Assembly: GCA_002104985.1 (NCBI GenBank)
Contig: MCGO01000072.1
Coordinates: 62,001 to 126,000, forward strand
Direction of reading: 5' to 3'
Length of the DNA: 64,000 nucleotides
Origin: Rhizoclosmatium globosum
Taxonomy: Eukaryota > Chytridiomycota > Chytridiomycetes > Chytridiales > Chytriomycetaceae
How positions within the stretch are numbered: position 1 is the first letter of the stretch; each line of letters starts with the position of its first letter. The notes under the pieces are model-generated. The model made no database searches. It saw only the letters and a program-made list of their open reading frames with translations, and was not told the origin of the DNA. This document shows positions 1 through 11,017 of this stretch, one piece after another. Both the position numbers and the translations under genes were made by a program.

Positions 1-845
1 GTTGATTAGCCCCTCATGAGCATTTCCCACACTGACTTTATCTGACAATCACTTTTTGTTCGTTGATACTAACACTTGATTTCTTTTTCTTAATAGGCTC
101 TTCCAACCACGGGTCTCTTTTTCTGCTGTCTACGTCGCCGCTTTCAAGTTCACTGTATGAGGCAAGTATTCTTGCTCCCCTTCACCTACTCTCTCGCGTT
201 CGCCAATATGCTCGGCCCACCTCATTGACTCCTGGCGGCGCCTCTGTGTAGTATCCTGAGCTACATATGACCGTCTTATATCGGAAGAGGGTCAACGGAA
301 TAGCTTCTCCAGTGGAGCCAAAGTGAACTATTGGATGGATCGAGCCTGGTGCGAAGAGCGCCGGGCCTTTCTGTTGGTGCTGTTGATTAGCCCCACATGA
401 GCATTTCCCACACTGACTTTATCTGACAATCACTTTTTGTTCGTTGATACTAACACTTGATTTCTTTTTCTTAATAGGCAACCACGGGTCTCTTTTTCTG
501 CTGTCTACGTCGCCGCTTTCAAGTTCACTGTATGAGGCAAGTATTCTTGCTCCCCTTCACCTACTCTCTCGCGTTCGCCAATATGCTCGGGCCACCTCAT
601 TGACTCCTGGCGGCGCCTCTGTGTAGTATCCTGAGCTACACATGACCGTCTTATATCGGAAGAGGGTCAACGGAATAGCTTCTCTAGTGGAGCCAAAGTG
701 AACTATTGGATGGATCGAGCCTGGTGCGAAGAGCGCCGGGCCTTTCTGTTGGTGCTGTTGATTAGCCCCTCATGAGCATTTCCCACACTGACTTCATATG
801 ACAAGCTCTTTTCGTTCGTTGATACTAACACTTGATTTCTAATAG
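1..845. repeat. Tandem ~380-bp repeat with splice-like signals
   Basis: Two full units (1-381 and 382-756) and a partial third (757 to about 845) are nearly identical. Unit 2 lacks 6 bp present in unit 1 near position 98. Each unit carries a textbook intron 3' end: the branch site TACTAAC, a pyrimidine tract and TTAATAG, at 66-96, about 447-477 and about 815-845. It is followed by a 58- or 52-nt exon-like block that ends before GTATGAG (from 155 and 530). The unit therefore looks like a duplicated exon plus intron. The block lengths are not multiples of three, so a coding role is not supported; a non-coding transcript or a dead gene is possible. Confidence 0.75.
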
Positions 846-1167
846 GTCTGATCAAATTGAGCCTGGTTTCCTATTTCTCTTTTCCCTCATTTCTCTATTT
901 ATGAACACAATATTTTGTTCTGAAATAATTGATTCTTTGTTTTCTTACTTTTGTGTCCAATCAATGTACGCGATTCCTTACTTCACTGCTCAAAGAGTGA
1001 ATGATGAACATAGTGTTATTGTAGGGGAAATCGACGAGCGCGCAAAGTGCATGCTAAGGCTCTTGGTGTTAGTAAAGGTGGGCTGTCAAGACTCAAGAAG
1101 GTGTCGACCGCGATTCTGACTATGTACTCCCATAGTTTTCTCGCCAGATGTCGTGGAACAATCTGTT

Positions 1168-1374
1168 TGGATGGCAATGTCAAGCGACGAACAGGTCCAA
1201 TGGGTTAAGGACGCCAAGAAGGATGCTGCGAAACGAAATCACGAGTCAGCTCTCCGGGCCACAGCAGTCACGAAGCGAGCAGTTGTGAAAGGCATTTTCG
1301 AAGCTCAAAAGGATGTCGACTGGGACGATGAGTTGGTTGAGAAAATAGTTGGTATGATCATGGTTGAGAAATGA
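1168..1374 (+). CDS. Short ORF of unknown function, possible gene remnant
   Basis: From the ATG at 1168 an open frame of 68 residues runs to TGA. It is rich in Lys, Ala, Glu and Asp, as in a helical protein tail (for example VQWVKDAKKDAAKRN near the start). No family is recognised. The stretch from 846 to 1802 otherwise holds no convincing gene. This could be the last exon of something beginning in the upstream repeat, or a chance frame. Confidence is low. Confidence 0.2.
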   Translation, partial: WMAMSSDEQVQWVKDAKKDAAKRNHESALRATAVTKRAVVKGIFEAQKDVDWDDELVEKIVGMIMVEK

Positions 1375-1802
1375 TATCAGGCTATTTTAACAAGGTACAA
1401 CGAAAGCAACTACTGTCGAAAACGAATTAATGAATCTAAGAAGATGTGAAAGGCTCCACAATTATCGCCAAAATCAAGTTGTTCACATTGCCGAAATGGA
1501 CGACGAGAAAGATAACGTCTGAGGTTGCTGGAGTACATATTATTGAGCAATAAAACGCGTGGAATTGTTTTTAGCGTGTCCATTTTCTTTCAACACTTGA
1601 GTCTCCCATCAACCAAAGTATGTCTCCTCGTCACCCAACCCTGATTGATTTTAAAACACGTTGAAAGCAATCGGAAGTGTTTGGATACAAGTATGTGTAT
1701 TGGTCCTTGTGTCTGGATTTCGGGAACAGAACGCGTGCGCAAAGCAATCAAACTACCATCACCCCAACTCCAGTAACTAAACAGTGATTCATTCCCAGAT
1801 CC

Positions 1803-3034
1803 ATGCTCAACAGGAACGACCATGAATCCGATGAGTTCAGCAGACGGCGTGACGGTGCCCGAAAGAGGAAATCGTCAGCAGAGGAACACGACGGCCAAGC
1901 AAAGAAGGCCAAGGAAGAAGAACAACTGAAGCAATCCAAGGGAGGAAAGAGGAGCTTCTTGATCATTCCTCAAGAAGAAATGGATGCAATGATCGCGGAG
2001 GAGGCGGCTGCAGCGGCAATGGAAGTCGTGGATTTGAGACACAAACCCTTTCGTGTCTTGCCAGCGAAGCCCGCGCTCCTTAATCCAATCTCCTCAGGTA
2101 TCCACTTGATTCACAATTCGAACAATCAATTGCGCCTGTTTTGCGTTGTTGTTATACGCGCTGACGTCTGCTATGCATTGTTGTAGGGATCACCGAATTC
2201 TTGTTTCCTTCAAATGAAGCTCTTGATCGTTTGGCCAATGAAACTGCGGTACCATGGCAGTCCAGTCGAAGCCTTGGATTCAATAGTGGGACCGAGCCGC
2301 TTGTCATTACCCACGTTGAGCCTGAGGTCGACAGTGATGAAGAGGTGCCATTCGAAAGGGGCTTGGGTAAGGGAAAGACACCAGCCCGGAGATTATCAAG
2401 TAAGTCAAGCTCTCTAATTTACTGTGTTGAATTCCAAATATGCTGATGCATACATTTAGACTCCTTTCTTGGACAAACGTACAAAGGTGACAGCTGTGCG
2501 TGACGATTGATACGATACAATTTTTCAATTTAACTTGAATGCGAGTCGTTTTGTAGAACTAATATTTAAACATATTGTAGATGATAATGACGATGATGAC
2601 GATGATGACATGGATGAAGAGGATTCTGGGAATGACAACGACAACTCCAGCAACAACAGCACGTTTGAGTTTGAGGGTGAAAATGAGGATGAGGATGAGG
2701 GTGACAATGAGTTTGAGGATGAGGGTGAGTTTGAGGATGACGATGATGATGAGGATGAGGGTGAAGGTGAAGATGAGTATGAGGAAGGGGATTTGGATGA
2801 ATTTGAGGGTGACGAAGGGGAAGAGGAAGAAGAGAAGGAGGAGGTAGAAGTCGAGGAGGAGGAGAGCAGACAAGAGTCTGCCACAAGCTCCAAGTTTGTT
2901 CGAGTTTTAATTCAAAAAAGTGCTAATATTATTTATTTAGCGAAAACTCATTTGGTTCCTTATCATCAGGAGCCATGGAAGAATTGGCGGGCTTGGTGGG
3001 GGAGGTGGGCCGCCCTATTTCAAATGATGAATGA
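1803..3034 (+). CDS. Acidic low-complexity protein, unknown function
   Basis: Five exons fit with phase closure: 1803-2097, 2187-2399, 2460-2486, 2581-2893 and 2941-3034. The last intron (2894-2940) has a TGCTAAT branch site. The N-terminus carries basic clusters (GARKRKSS, KKAKEEE) that could act as nuclear localisation signals. The middle is unremarkable. The fourth exon encodes about 90 residues made almost wholly of Asp, Glu, Gly and Asn. Such acidic tracts occur in histone chaperones and nucleolar proteins, but no specific domain is visible. If the last intron is retained, the frame stays open to 3086 with a different C-terminus. The gene is probable from splice structure; the function is unknown. 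Confidence 0.55.
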
Positions 3035-3193
3035 AATAAACCCAAATGAAGATATTGAGTTGAGGATTCAAATCATGACATCTTGAGATGCCGCTTCATC
3101 TGCAATCGCAAATTGAATCGCGAAAATCCGATTTCGGACATTTCAAAAATTTGCTTGTCGTCCCCACCCCTAATGACTTATAAAGCGATTCTT

Positions 3194-3779
3194 ATGAACC
3201 TGACGTTTCTGAGATTGGACTACTTATCCCTGACAGGTCCGATTCCTGATGAGTTAGTTGTCACAACTTCAAGTCTTGAATCCATCTTAAAACAAATTCA
3301 ATGGCTGTATATCCCCAAAGATTGGCTCCATGTCGGATCTTACGATTCTTAACCTCAGTTTCAATGAACTGAGTGGCTTGCTTCCAGACGATTTGCTATC
3401 ATATTCACGACTTGAGTCACTGAAGCTTGCGTCAAATAATTTCATAGGACCTCTTCCAAACCTATCGAAATTAAATTTACTGGAGCATCTTGACGTCGGA
3501 AGCAACAAGTTCTCCAGTTCAATGCATGAACTTCCTCCCAACTTATACCATCTCGATGTAAGCTGCAATCAGCTTGGAGGACCCCTGCCTTCATTAATCG
3601 GCAGCATATCATCTCTGGAGTACCTGTTTCTGCAATACAACAGGTTTTCGGGCTGTATTCCTATGGAATTCGGGAATCTCGGCAATCTTCACGTTGCGAA
3701 TGCGATTGGTAACAATTTGCATGTTCTTTCGGATGGGACCAAATTGAATTCTCGTGCATGGGATTTGTTGGCGCTTTAA
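3194..3779 (+). pseudogene. Plant-type LRR protein fragment with a frameshift
   Basis: Two overlapping frames both encode consecutive 24-residue leucine-rich repeats of the LxxLxLxxNxLxGxIP type. The first runs from ATG 3194 (LSLTGPIPDEL) to about 3290. The second runs from about 3290 to the stop at 3779 and includes LTILNLSFNELSG and LEHLDVGSNKFSS. The repeat pattern continues across the change of frame, which suggests a one-base indel in a working gene or pseudogene. An intron starting at GTCACA near 3260 and ending at CCCCAAAG would also join the frames, but its donor is poor. The array resembles the LRR/F-box gene at 6155-7729; no F-box is seen here, so the copy may be 5' truncated. Confidence 0.55.
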
Positions 3780-4467
3780 TATTCTTGGTTGTACTGGGAA
3801 CCAAATAGAATGCGTTAACCACTTGAAATATATAAGATTTATGTAAACATATTTTGATTCAAAGTTTGTGGATTCAGAGAGTAATTGCCTCTATATTACA
3901 AATGCGTATATCGTTGCATACAGCTTGATGGGACGTTTTGCGGGCAAACTGTTCACTTGTTGAGCCAGAGTTTTGAGTTGATACTAAGTAGTCGATTCAG
4001 TTCGCGACTGACAATTATGTTAAGTCGGCTTGTTTGAGCCTCTCTGAGGGTGGCTGTTTAGGTGGCACTTTGCTTCCAACGCCACTGCTACTTTCAATCT
4101 TAGAAAACAGCTTTCTGATGTCTGGCACACAGTTCCAGTGCTTTTTAATATTTTTTAGCTGAAGGAAACCACGATTGGAGAATGGAAATCTATAACCAAA
4201 GGACAACTTGAGGCACTCTAAAACCGCTCGCCTCGAATGAGCTTTCTCTGTGAGCTGTTACCCATTAAAATAGCAATAAATATCTGCATACATTAAAACG
4301 AAAGGCATTAATTGGTGGCGTGCATGTTCACATGATACAATCCATTACAGTCACGTTATCGCAAAAATTGATCCACGCGACCACAATTCTTCCAGCAGGT
4401 GAGCGCGCCACCGAAAATGGTATATAACGCAGTATGGCTTCCAATTCTCCTCATTCCAAAAACTCCA
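3780..4467. other. Intergenic, AT-rich, no gene recognised
   Basis: Only short open frames are seen, the longest being 63 codons on the minus strand at 4015-4206, with no recognisable domain. The last 100 bases are probably the promoter and leader of the secreted protein gene that starts at 4468. Confidence 0.5.
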
Positions 4468-5548
4468 ATGCTCTTCTCCCTTGTCCTTACTGCCGCTGCC
4501 TTCGTTTCTGCCGCTCCAACCGGCGAGACTCTTCCACACAGTGTCTCCTGGCACTTGAAGGATGGTGTCAAGAAGCATGAAGCTCTTAACCTTGCTGCCA
4601 CCTCTGCTCACTTGACCAACTACGGTGGTCCAGTTATTCCAAAGGGTACGTGCACTCATCAAACTGTAGCTTCGTCTTATACTTACTTCATTGCATATTT
4701 TAGTTGAAGTCCACCCAATCTACTACGGCGCTGCCCAATACCAATCCCAAACCAACGCCTTCTACGCTGGAGTCGTGAAGTCTGCATGGTACGACGTCTT
4801 TGCCCAATACAATGTCCAACGTGGTTCCGCCGTCGCTGGAATCTCCGTCTCCGCTGCCAAATCCGCCTTGGACGACGTCAAGGACATCCAACCCTTCCTC
4901 ATCAACTTGATCAAGGCTGGAACCATCAAACCAACTGCCAACACCTACTACCCAATCCACTTTGCACCAAGAATCAGTATCACTCAGGGCGGAGGTGCTT
5001 CCTGCGCCGTGTTCTGTGCGTACCACGGAACAATTGATATTTCCTCGTTGAACGTTGGTACCAAGTACCTCTTCTACGGAGTTATTCCAGACCAAGGTGG
5101 TTCCTGCGCTGGAGGCTGTGGAAGCAACCCATCCCAGATCAACAACATGTTCTCAGTCGCGTCGCATGAGCTTGCTGAGGCTGTGACCGACGCTGCTGTC
5201 GGTGTTTCTACTACAATTGGAGCTCCACTTGCATGGTACGACCAAACTAACGGTGAGAACGGAGACATCTGTAACGCTCAGCAGGGAACTACTGTTGGTG
5301 CTGATGGAGTTACCTACGTTGTCCAAAAGACTTGGTCTAACGCTGACAACGCGTGTGTTGCTGCTACTTCCGGTGGTGGTGGTGGCACTGCTTGTGCCCA
5401 CAGCAAGTGTGTTACTGGTGTGGCTTTGAGATCTACTTGTGACGCGTGTGTTGGTAAGATTGTTGCTGCGGACAGTTACTGTGGAAGCACTTCTTGGGAC
5501 AGCACTTGTGTTGGAGAGGTCAAGTCCGTCTGTGGAATCACTTGTTAA
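4468..5548 (+). CDS. Secreted HExxE metallopeptidase-like protein with Cys-rich tail
   Basis: Exons are 4468-4645 and 4704-5548 (340 aa). I chose ATG 4468 because it begins a clear signal peptide (MLFSLVLTAAAFVSA, cut before APTG); the longer frame upstream starts with GTG. The mature protein contains ASHELAEAVTD, a HExxE motif like the zinc site of gluzincin-type peptidases, followed downstream by WYDQTNGENGDICN. Similar secreted proteins with a SHExxEAxTDP core occur in fungi and bacteria, but activity cannot be shown here. After a Gly-rich linker comes a six-Cys tail of about 50 residues (CAHSKCVTG...CDACVGKI...YCGSTSWDSTC), a motif seen at the C-terminus of many secreted microbial proteins. 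The expected location is extracellular or cell wall. Confidence 0.82.
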
Positions 5549-5870
5549 ATATTGTGTATCAAAAACTTTGTGGTGAACGAATTCTCTATGACTTACACTG
5601 TCCGAATGGACTACAAATAAAAGAACTGTTTCTTTTAATAAATAATTACTTTAGATTTCAAAAGAGTTCCTCTGCTGTTTATTCCTATATAGCTGAATTT
5701 TGAAGCTTTGAGTTACCATTTTCTATGCTGACATGGTTTTATATTATATGTTTGCGTGATGGAGAAAGAAAAAATACCGGCATTGTACATTATATTATAG
5801 GTTGACATATTTATTTAATTGCAAAAGTGCCCAGTGTGTGTCTTATAATAAGAACAACTCAATCGTGTGT

Positions 5871-5932
5871 GGTTCCGTGGTGTAGTTGGTTATCACACCA
5901 GTCTAACACGCCTGGGCGGAGCTATTTTGGTG
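5871..5932 (+). pseudogene. Truncated tRNA-Val(AAC) pseudogene
   Basis: The sequence starts as a normal tRNA-Val: acceptor GGTTCCG, A-box TGGTGTAGTTGG and anticodon loop TCTAACA with anticodon AAC. After the anticodon 3' strand it jumps directly to a 3' acceptor-like end (CTGGGCGGAGC). The variable loop and T arm with its B-box are missing. The break falls at a repeated CCTGG/CTGGG micro-homology, suggesting an internal deletion. It should not yield a functional tRNA. The rest of the 5549-6154 interval holds no gene. Confidence 0.75.
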
Positions 5933-6154
5933 CTAATATGTTGTGGATGGGTGCAGTGTTTGTTGTGCATTGGAAAGTTTCGATGGAAGTTTTCGTGTTT
6001 GAAGGAGACACTGCCAGTGTTCACGCGAAAACAAAATTATATAAGAGAATTTGTGAGATGAATGCTTCTATTTACCAGACGGAGTTGAGGTGTGTCCGTT
6101 TTGTAAGATAACAGAGATGTGATGCAGGCAAACACCCATTACTTCTGCTACCAT

Positions 6155-7729
6155 TTATTCTTGTTTCAGTGTAAAGCCTTGGTTCATCAACATATCCAAT
6201 ACAGCAACAGAACCCGTCGAAGTCTCATAACTAGAATTAAATGCTATTGGAAGTTCAGTTGACAGCCCTTCATTCCCTCGTAAATCCAGTGAATATAAAT
6301 TCACCAACTTTGCCAACCCAACCGGCACACATCCCGACAATCTATTATTCGCCGCTTTCAACAACGTCAATCTCCCTAAACACACCACCTCCTCCGGAAT
6401 CTCTCCTTCCAACACATTATCTGAGACATCCAGTTGAATCAGATTCGACAACAAACAAAGTTCAATCGGTATCGGTCCTGAGAGCTTATTCTCGTTGAGT
6501 TTGAGTACTGCTAGTGACGATAGTTGGCCTAGTTCAGGAGGTATACACCCTGACAACTCGTTTCCTTCGAGATTTAGGCGGAATAAGTTTACTAAAGTTT
6601 TAAAGGAAGGTGGAATGGACCCTGAGAGACAGTTTCGGGCGAGAAAGATTGTTTCAAGGGAGGCAAGGGTTCCAAGTGTTGAAGGTATTTCGCCGGTTAT
6701 CTTAGTATCGTTTATGTAGAGGTATTCGAGGCTCGTGAGGTTTCCAATGGATGCGGGGAGTGAGCCTGAGATGGGAGAGTGGCTGATTCTAAGAGTGTTT
6801 TGAGGTTTAGAGATTGGAACGACACTATACGCTCAGTATTCACTAGTCCGTCTGAAGGCAATGCGCTCCACTCGTGTTCTCGTCACACATCTACTCTTCC
6901 GCGAAGGGTCTCACTATTTCTATGGCTTCGCCTTACGCCTCTCTACTACGTGCTTCACATTTCATTACATATTTCACCTAATATGCTGAAGTTTCGATAG
7001 GAACCCAATTTCATGAGGAATCGGACCGGTAAGACGAGTGCGACTCAGAAACAAGTGTTCCAGATTGACGAGATTTCCGATCGAATTAGGAATGGAACCC
7101 GAGAAACCAGTTTTTGAGAGGTTGAGAAACCGAAGGTTGGTCAAGTTTCCGATTTGGTGTGATAGAGGCCCTACAAGTCCAGGATTCTCTTGCAGGTTTA
7201 ATGCCTTGAGGAGAGTAAGGTTGAAGAGGGAAGGAGGCAGGTCGCCGTAGAGGTTTGTACTCTTGAGGTGCAGCTGTTCAAGGTTTGAGAGGCGACCGAT
7301 TGACAAGGGCAAGTCTCCTCCCACAGTAAAGTTGTCATCCATCTTCAAGGTGTTGAGTTTCGAGCACCATCTAATTGCATATGGGATTGGGCGAGAGAGG
7401 GAGAGACCATGCACTGGATCTTCGCTGCACTCAATTGATTTAAGAGAATGAAGGCGCATTTGAGCATACAGACGTTGGTGGGCGGGAGGCCATTCGTCCC
7501 AAAACTGTTTAAACTCATGGTCTGCAACGGATAACCCCATACAGCCTCCAACTGAGGTATAGGCACTCTTTGTGGTAACAAATCGGGACAGATTCATTGC
7601 AATAAACTGTGAGTCCCTGAGACAGATTCGAAATCGACGTGACAGCAGTTGGCAGATGGCAGTGTGTATCGGTTTCAAGAAGGAGAAGATGAGCTGGAGC
7701 AGTTCAGTTGGAAGTTGGTCGAGTTGCAT
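6155..7729 (-). CDS. F-box protein with plant-type leucine-rich repeats
   Basis: Two exons, 7729-6978 and 6788-6155 (461 aa). The 189-nt intron has GTGAAA..CTCTTAG ends, and splicing restores an unbroken LRR pattern (HIRISHSPISGSLP). Residues 4-40 form an F-box (LPTELLQLIFSFL...LLSRRFRICL), the Skp1-binding module of SCF ubiquitin ligases. From about residue 130 a series of about ten 24-residue repeats (LSNLEQLHLKSTNLYGDLP, LTNLRFLNLSKTGFSGSIP) runs to near the end and would form the substrate-binding solenoid. The inferred role is substrate receptor of an SCF E3 ligase; the target is unknown. The start lies 73 bp from the divergent PSMG2 start, so a promoter is shared. The intron carries GC-rich direct repeats related to those in other long introns here. 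Confidence 0.85.
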
Positions 7730-7802
7730 TTGTCAAAGTTCTTTTCTGATTTCATTTGTTTGTTCAGCAGCCGCGTCTCCCCTCAAAACAACTTCCCAAA
7801 CA
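7730..7802. promoter_or_regulatory. 73-bp bidirectional promoter interval
   Basis: The start codons of the LRR/F-box gene (minus) and PSMG2 (plus) face away from each other with only 73 bp between them, so both promoters and 5' leaders must overlap. The interval is pyrimidine-rich on the plus strand; no TATA box stands out. Confidence 0.5.
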
Positions 7803-9030
7803 ATGCACACTTCGTTCAAAGCCTCACGCCCAGGCCTTCCGCTTCTCCTTGTAAGGCCCTCCTCCTTTTATGCTCCACCACAAGCACAACCACAAGCAGC
7901 TGTGACTAAACAGAAGCGATCGCAGGCGGCGCCGGGCTCAATTGGACACGTTGCCTCGCTCGCCGTCGATGTGATTGCCGCGAACTCGGTCGTTGAGGCA
8001 ACACGTGTCGCTGCCTCGGCCTTTGTGAAGCCGCTTGTTTGCTGCGATGCCGCCTCGCTTTCGCTGAAAACTAAGTTGGATGCCGCGATCCAGATTGCTG
8101 AAACAAAAGACGCTGTGGTGCTGCTCTTTCGATCGCAGGTCTTTGAGGTGACTGACTCTCTTGGTTACTACATTATTAAGAAGCTTTATTAATTGGTGAG
8201 ACTGGGTGCAGGGCCATCAACGAAAGTTTGCAGATGAATTGGTTGCGTGGATCAAGGAAAACCAGTTCTCTTCAGTTGTTTTACTCTCTTCTTTTGATGC
8301 TTTCAAACGCACGGATGCCCAGATTCAGTCTGACTCTTTGTTGCGTTTCCTTTCTACTCCAGCTCCACTAGAGTCTCCATTCGCTCAACAGTGCGCAAGT
8401 ACCCTCAATTGGATTCAACTCGAACAATTCAAAAGAGATGAGGAAATGAAGGATGGTCGTCAGTTTCCTATTGATGGGGGATTGACCGATGCTCTTTGGT
8501 CGCGTCTAGTCGAGTACTCCATCCCAACTCTCCTAGTTTCCATGTTTGTCCCCGAAGATGGATGTATGTTTTATTGACGAGTAGCGCGAAGTGCATTAAT
8601 TAGTGAGGTTACGAGTGGAGTTCTGTTGTCATCTAGTGAGCGCCAGCGAACAAACTGTTGCGAAGAGAACGAGTGGTGCGAAGCGAATTGTCGAGTGAGT
8701 TCATGAGCGTAGCTCTGTTCTCTTCAGGCGAATCCAGTTATTTAGTGCGCTTTAGTGAGCGCCAGCGAACAAACTGTCGTCAAGTAAAAACGCCGGAGTC
8801 ATAAATACACTGACACTTTAAAATACACAGTCCACTTTCAGCAAGCCATGTACCTTGCCAAGTCAGTAAACCAATTGGTCAACTTTGGAAAGTCTGGTAA
8901 CTTAATTCTTTTGTTATTCCCGGAGATAACAGTTGACTGATACGTTTTGGGTTTAGATGAGTGGAAGATCCCGTACTCATGGCACGACGCTGCGTTAACA
9001 ACTGTCACTGCGACGGCTCTTTATACCTAA
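7803..9030 (+). CDS. PSMG2: Proteasome assembly chaperone 2 (PAC2 family)
   Basis: Four exons, 7803-8147, 8212-8563, 8846-8896 and 8957-9030, give 273 aa, close to the roughly 265 aa of animal PAC2. Family hallmarks are SIGHVASLAVDVIAAN (the conserved VGxLAxDLL region), GHQRKFADELVAWI, SSVVLLSSFDAF, a GGG-like stretch before the C-terminal half (PIDGGLTDALW) and the terminal WKIPYSWH. PAC2 pairs with PAC1 to assemble the alpha-ring of the 20S proteasome in the cytosol. Intron 2 is long (282 nt) and filled with GCGAAGCGAAT-type repeats; its acceptor is an AAG four bases after a CAG, chosen because only it keeps frame. A damaged copy of the last intron, last exon and 3' flank lies at about 20320-20575. 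Confidence 0.88.
8564..8845 (+). repeat. Intron 2 of PSMG2 with GCGAAGCGAAT-family repeats
   Basis: This intron is four to five times longer than its neighbours. It contains TGAGCGCCAGCGAACAAACT twice (about 8636 and 8755) and GTGCGAAGCGAATTGTCGAG. The same words recur in the long introns of JMJD7, the Nudix gene and the BET gene, always reading in the sense direction of the host gene. Confidence 0.75.
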
Positions 9031-9184
9031 TCTATTTACAATTGTTTGGAAGAGGAAATATAGTGTATGTATTTGAATTCTATGCTTTTTTATAAGTCGT
9101 GCAGTCTGAATTCGTTCATGGAGAGGTCTTTGAGGTTGATTTTGACCGAAACATTCTCCTTAATTCATATTTGAATATGCTTAT

Positions 9185-11017
9185 TCAAACACAATATCGT
9201 TTTAAAGCTTCGTTCAGAATCCTCTGTTCCTCTGTCCTCACAATGAGCGCCCAACGTTTTGGACTGTAGTTCTTCGTCGCCTAGATTACACTTTAATGAA
9301 CAATGTCAACAAATTTATACTTACAATCGCTTCTTGCAGTTCGGTCAATTCTTGTTCGATATGCACAGATTCATAACGCGACACACGATGCAGAGCCAGG
9401 GATCTCAACACAGTAATGATATGCCGAATATCTGGTCTCAACGTTGAATTGACAGATTCTGAGCTCTTAATCGTTCCATCTGCAGGTGTTGCCGACCACG
9501 ACAACAGTTCATTTTCAACAATATGTCGGATATACTTCAAGACAGCGTCTTCGCTTTTCGTGAAAACTTGGAAGGCTTTTGAGTTCAAGAACGCGATTTG
9601 AAGAAACGCAAGGAGATGAGTGGACGCCTTTCCGTTGTTTGAAAAGTTGAACAAGTCAGGCGCTTGTTGTATGAATTGGTACACTGCGGAATCTTCGCCA
9701 CCCTCGTCGTCATCACCCCAGTTAATTTCTTCTTCGATTTGAGAGTCTTTCTTGTTGTGAATGATGTAATCGACGGCTTTCTGTGCAACTTGATTCCAAA
9801 ACCGGCACCGTTCCATCAACACATTCGAGCCAATGATATTCATAACGGTCGCACACATGTGTTCCAAGTCGACTTGAACATTGTTATTCGGGTTATTTAT
9901 CTCCGCGAAACCATACAGATTCAGAAGCTTGGAATTCGAGTGGTTTCCGTATGTATTGAATATTTCCGTATTTGGTTTCACAGAGTGTATCATGGTAATT
10001 TTCAAAGAGTCTTCAGAGTCTGGTTCGTCATGTTTTCTATTGCGCGGGCTTGACTTTGCAGGTTTGGCTCTTCCACCTGCCAACTCTGGAACTGCTTCAT
10101 CCAAATGATACAACCAATCAACATCTTCCGTCTCACTCTCAGTTTCCATGCCATCTGAATCTTCCCCGCAACAACCACCATTAGGATCGTGTTCATGGTG
10201 CGGATCCGACATCTCATCGTCAGAATCCAAACACCCACAAGTACCTTCAACAGCCCCACAGTCCTCACACACATCACCACCACTATTAATATGAATCGTT
10301 TCAGCCCCGCTTTTGTGGTTGAATAGATCCGCGAATGGGACCAAAGCCTCGCCATGAAAAGCGTCCACAAGAAACGCGCGAGACGTGACAATAGTAATAC
10401 ACCCCATAAACTCTTTCCGCCACACCCCCGCACTTCGCCTTCGGAATACGATTGGGTGAGATTCAATGAACGGGAACACATGTTCATCGAAATCGGAGTC
10501 AAGACACGATTTATCCTCTTCGATTGTCAAGTCAGTTGGAGACAGCAGTTTTGTTGATTCCGCGTCCCAGAACAAGGGTGTTTGGGCGTGGGTGGGTAGG
10601 GATGCGATGTAACTTGACCAAGGCGTTCCGTTTCCTTGGTGTAGTTGAGACCGTTCGAAGAGGAGTGCGATGGATAGGGCGAGGGTTCCTGTGAATCCTG
10701 CTTCTTCTGATTTGTTGGTGTTAGCAAGTGGCAAGTTTGAATGGCAAGATCTTTCTTTTACCAATCAGATTCGAGATTCCGCTGTTCCGTGCAGACAAGC
10801 ACGCTGTTTTTGGAACAGTGCCAATGACGGTGTTGGTGGGAATGGCTTCTGAGTTGGTTGTGACGTGAAACTCAGATGTGGGTGAACAGTGGATCTTCAT
10901 CATTCGAGTGTCATATTCAATCTTTTGGTCTTTGAACCATTGAAGAAGCGAGTCTTTGGATGGTGGATGATGTGGCTTTGCTCTCAGAGCAGCTGTTAAT
11001 GGTTTTTGGGGGCTCAT
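9185..11017 (-). CDS. SET-domain protein lysine methyltransferase (SETD6/Rkm class)
   Basis: Exons 11017-10762, 10706-9325 and 9280-9185 give 577 aa. Introns are 55 nt (branch GCTAAC) and 44 nt (donor GTAAGT). The SET fold is split, as in the SETD3/SETD6/RKM group: an N-terminal GTVPKTACLS strand, then VPFADLFNHK, an acidic Cys/His-rich insert (about 60 residues, CEDCGAVEGTCGC), then EIFNTYGNHSNSKLLNLYGF, which supplies the AdoMet-binding NH/Y residues. A C-terminal Rubisco-LSMT-like helical domain follows. Members methylate ribosomal proteins or other cytosolic and nuclear targets; the substrate here is unknown. Exon 3 was recognised because reading through the donor would stop after 14 codons, while splicing adds RWALIVRTEEQRIL, a usual family ending. 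The LPMO-like gene diverges upstream. Confidence 0.85.

Noticed and set aside
2525..2893. Minus-strand Ser-rich frame opposite the acidic exon
   Set aside because: It is the mirror of GAN/GAT repeats encoding Asp/Glu on the plus strand, where flanking splice sites support coding.
9286..9324. Stop at 9286 as the end of the SET protein
   Set aside because: GTAAGT at 9324 and the downstream exon 9280-9185 give a conserved family C-terminus; the read-through tail looks random.
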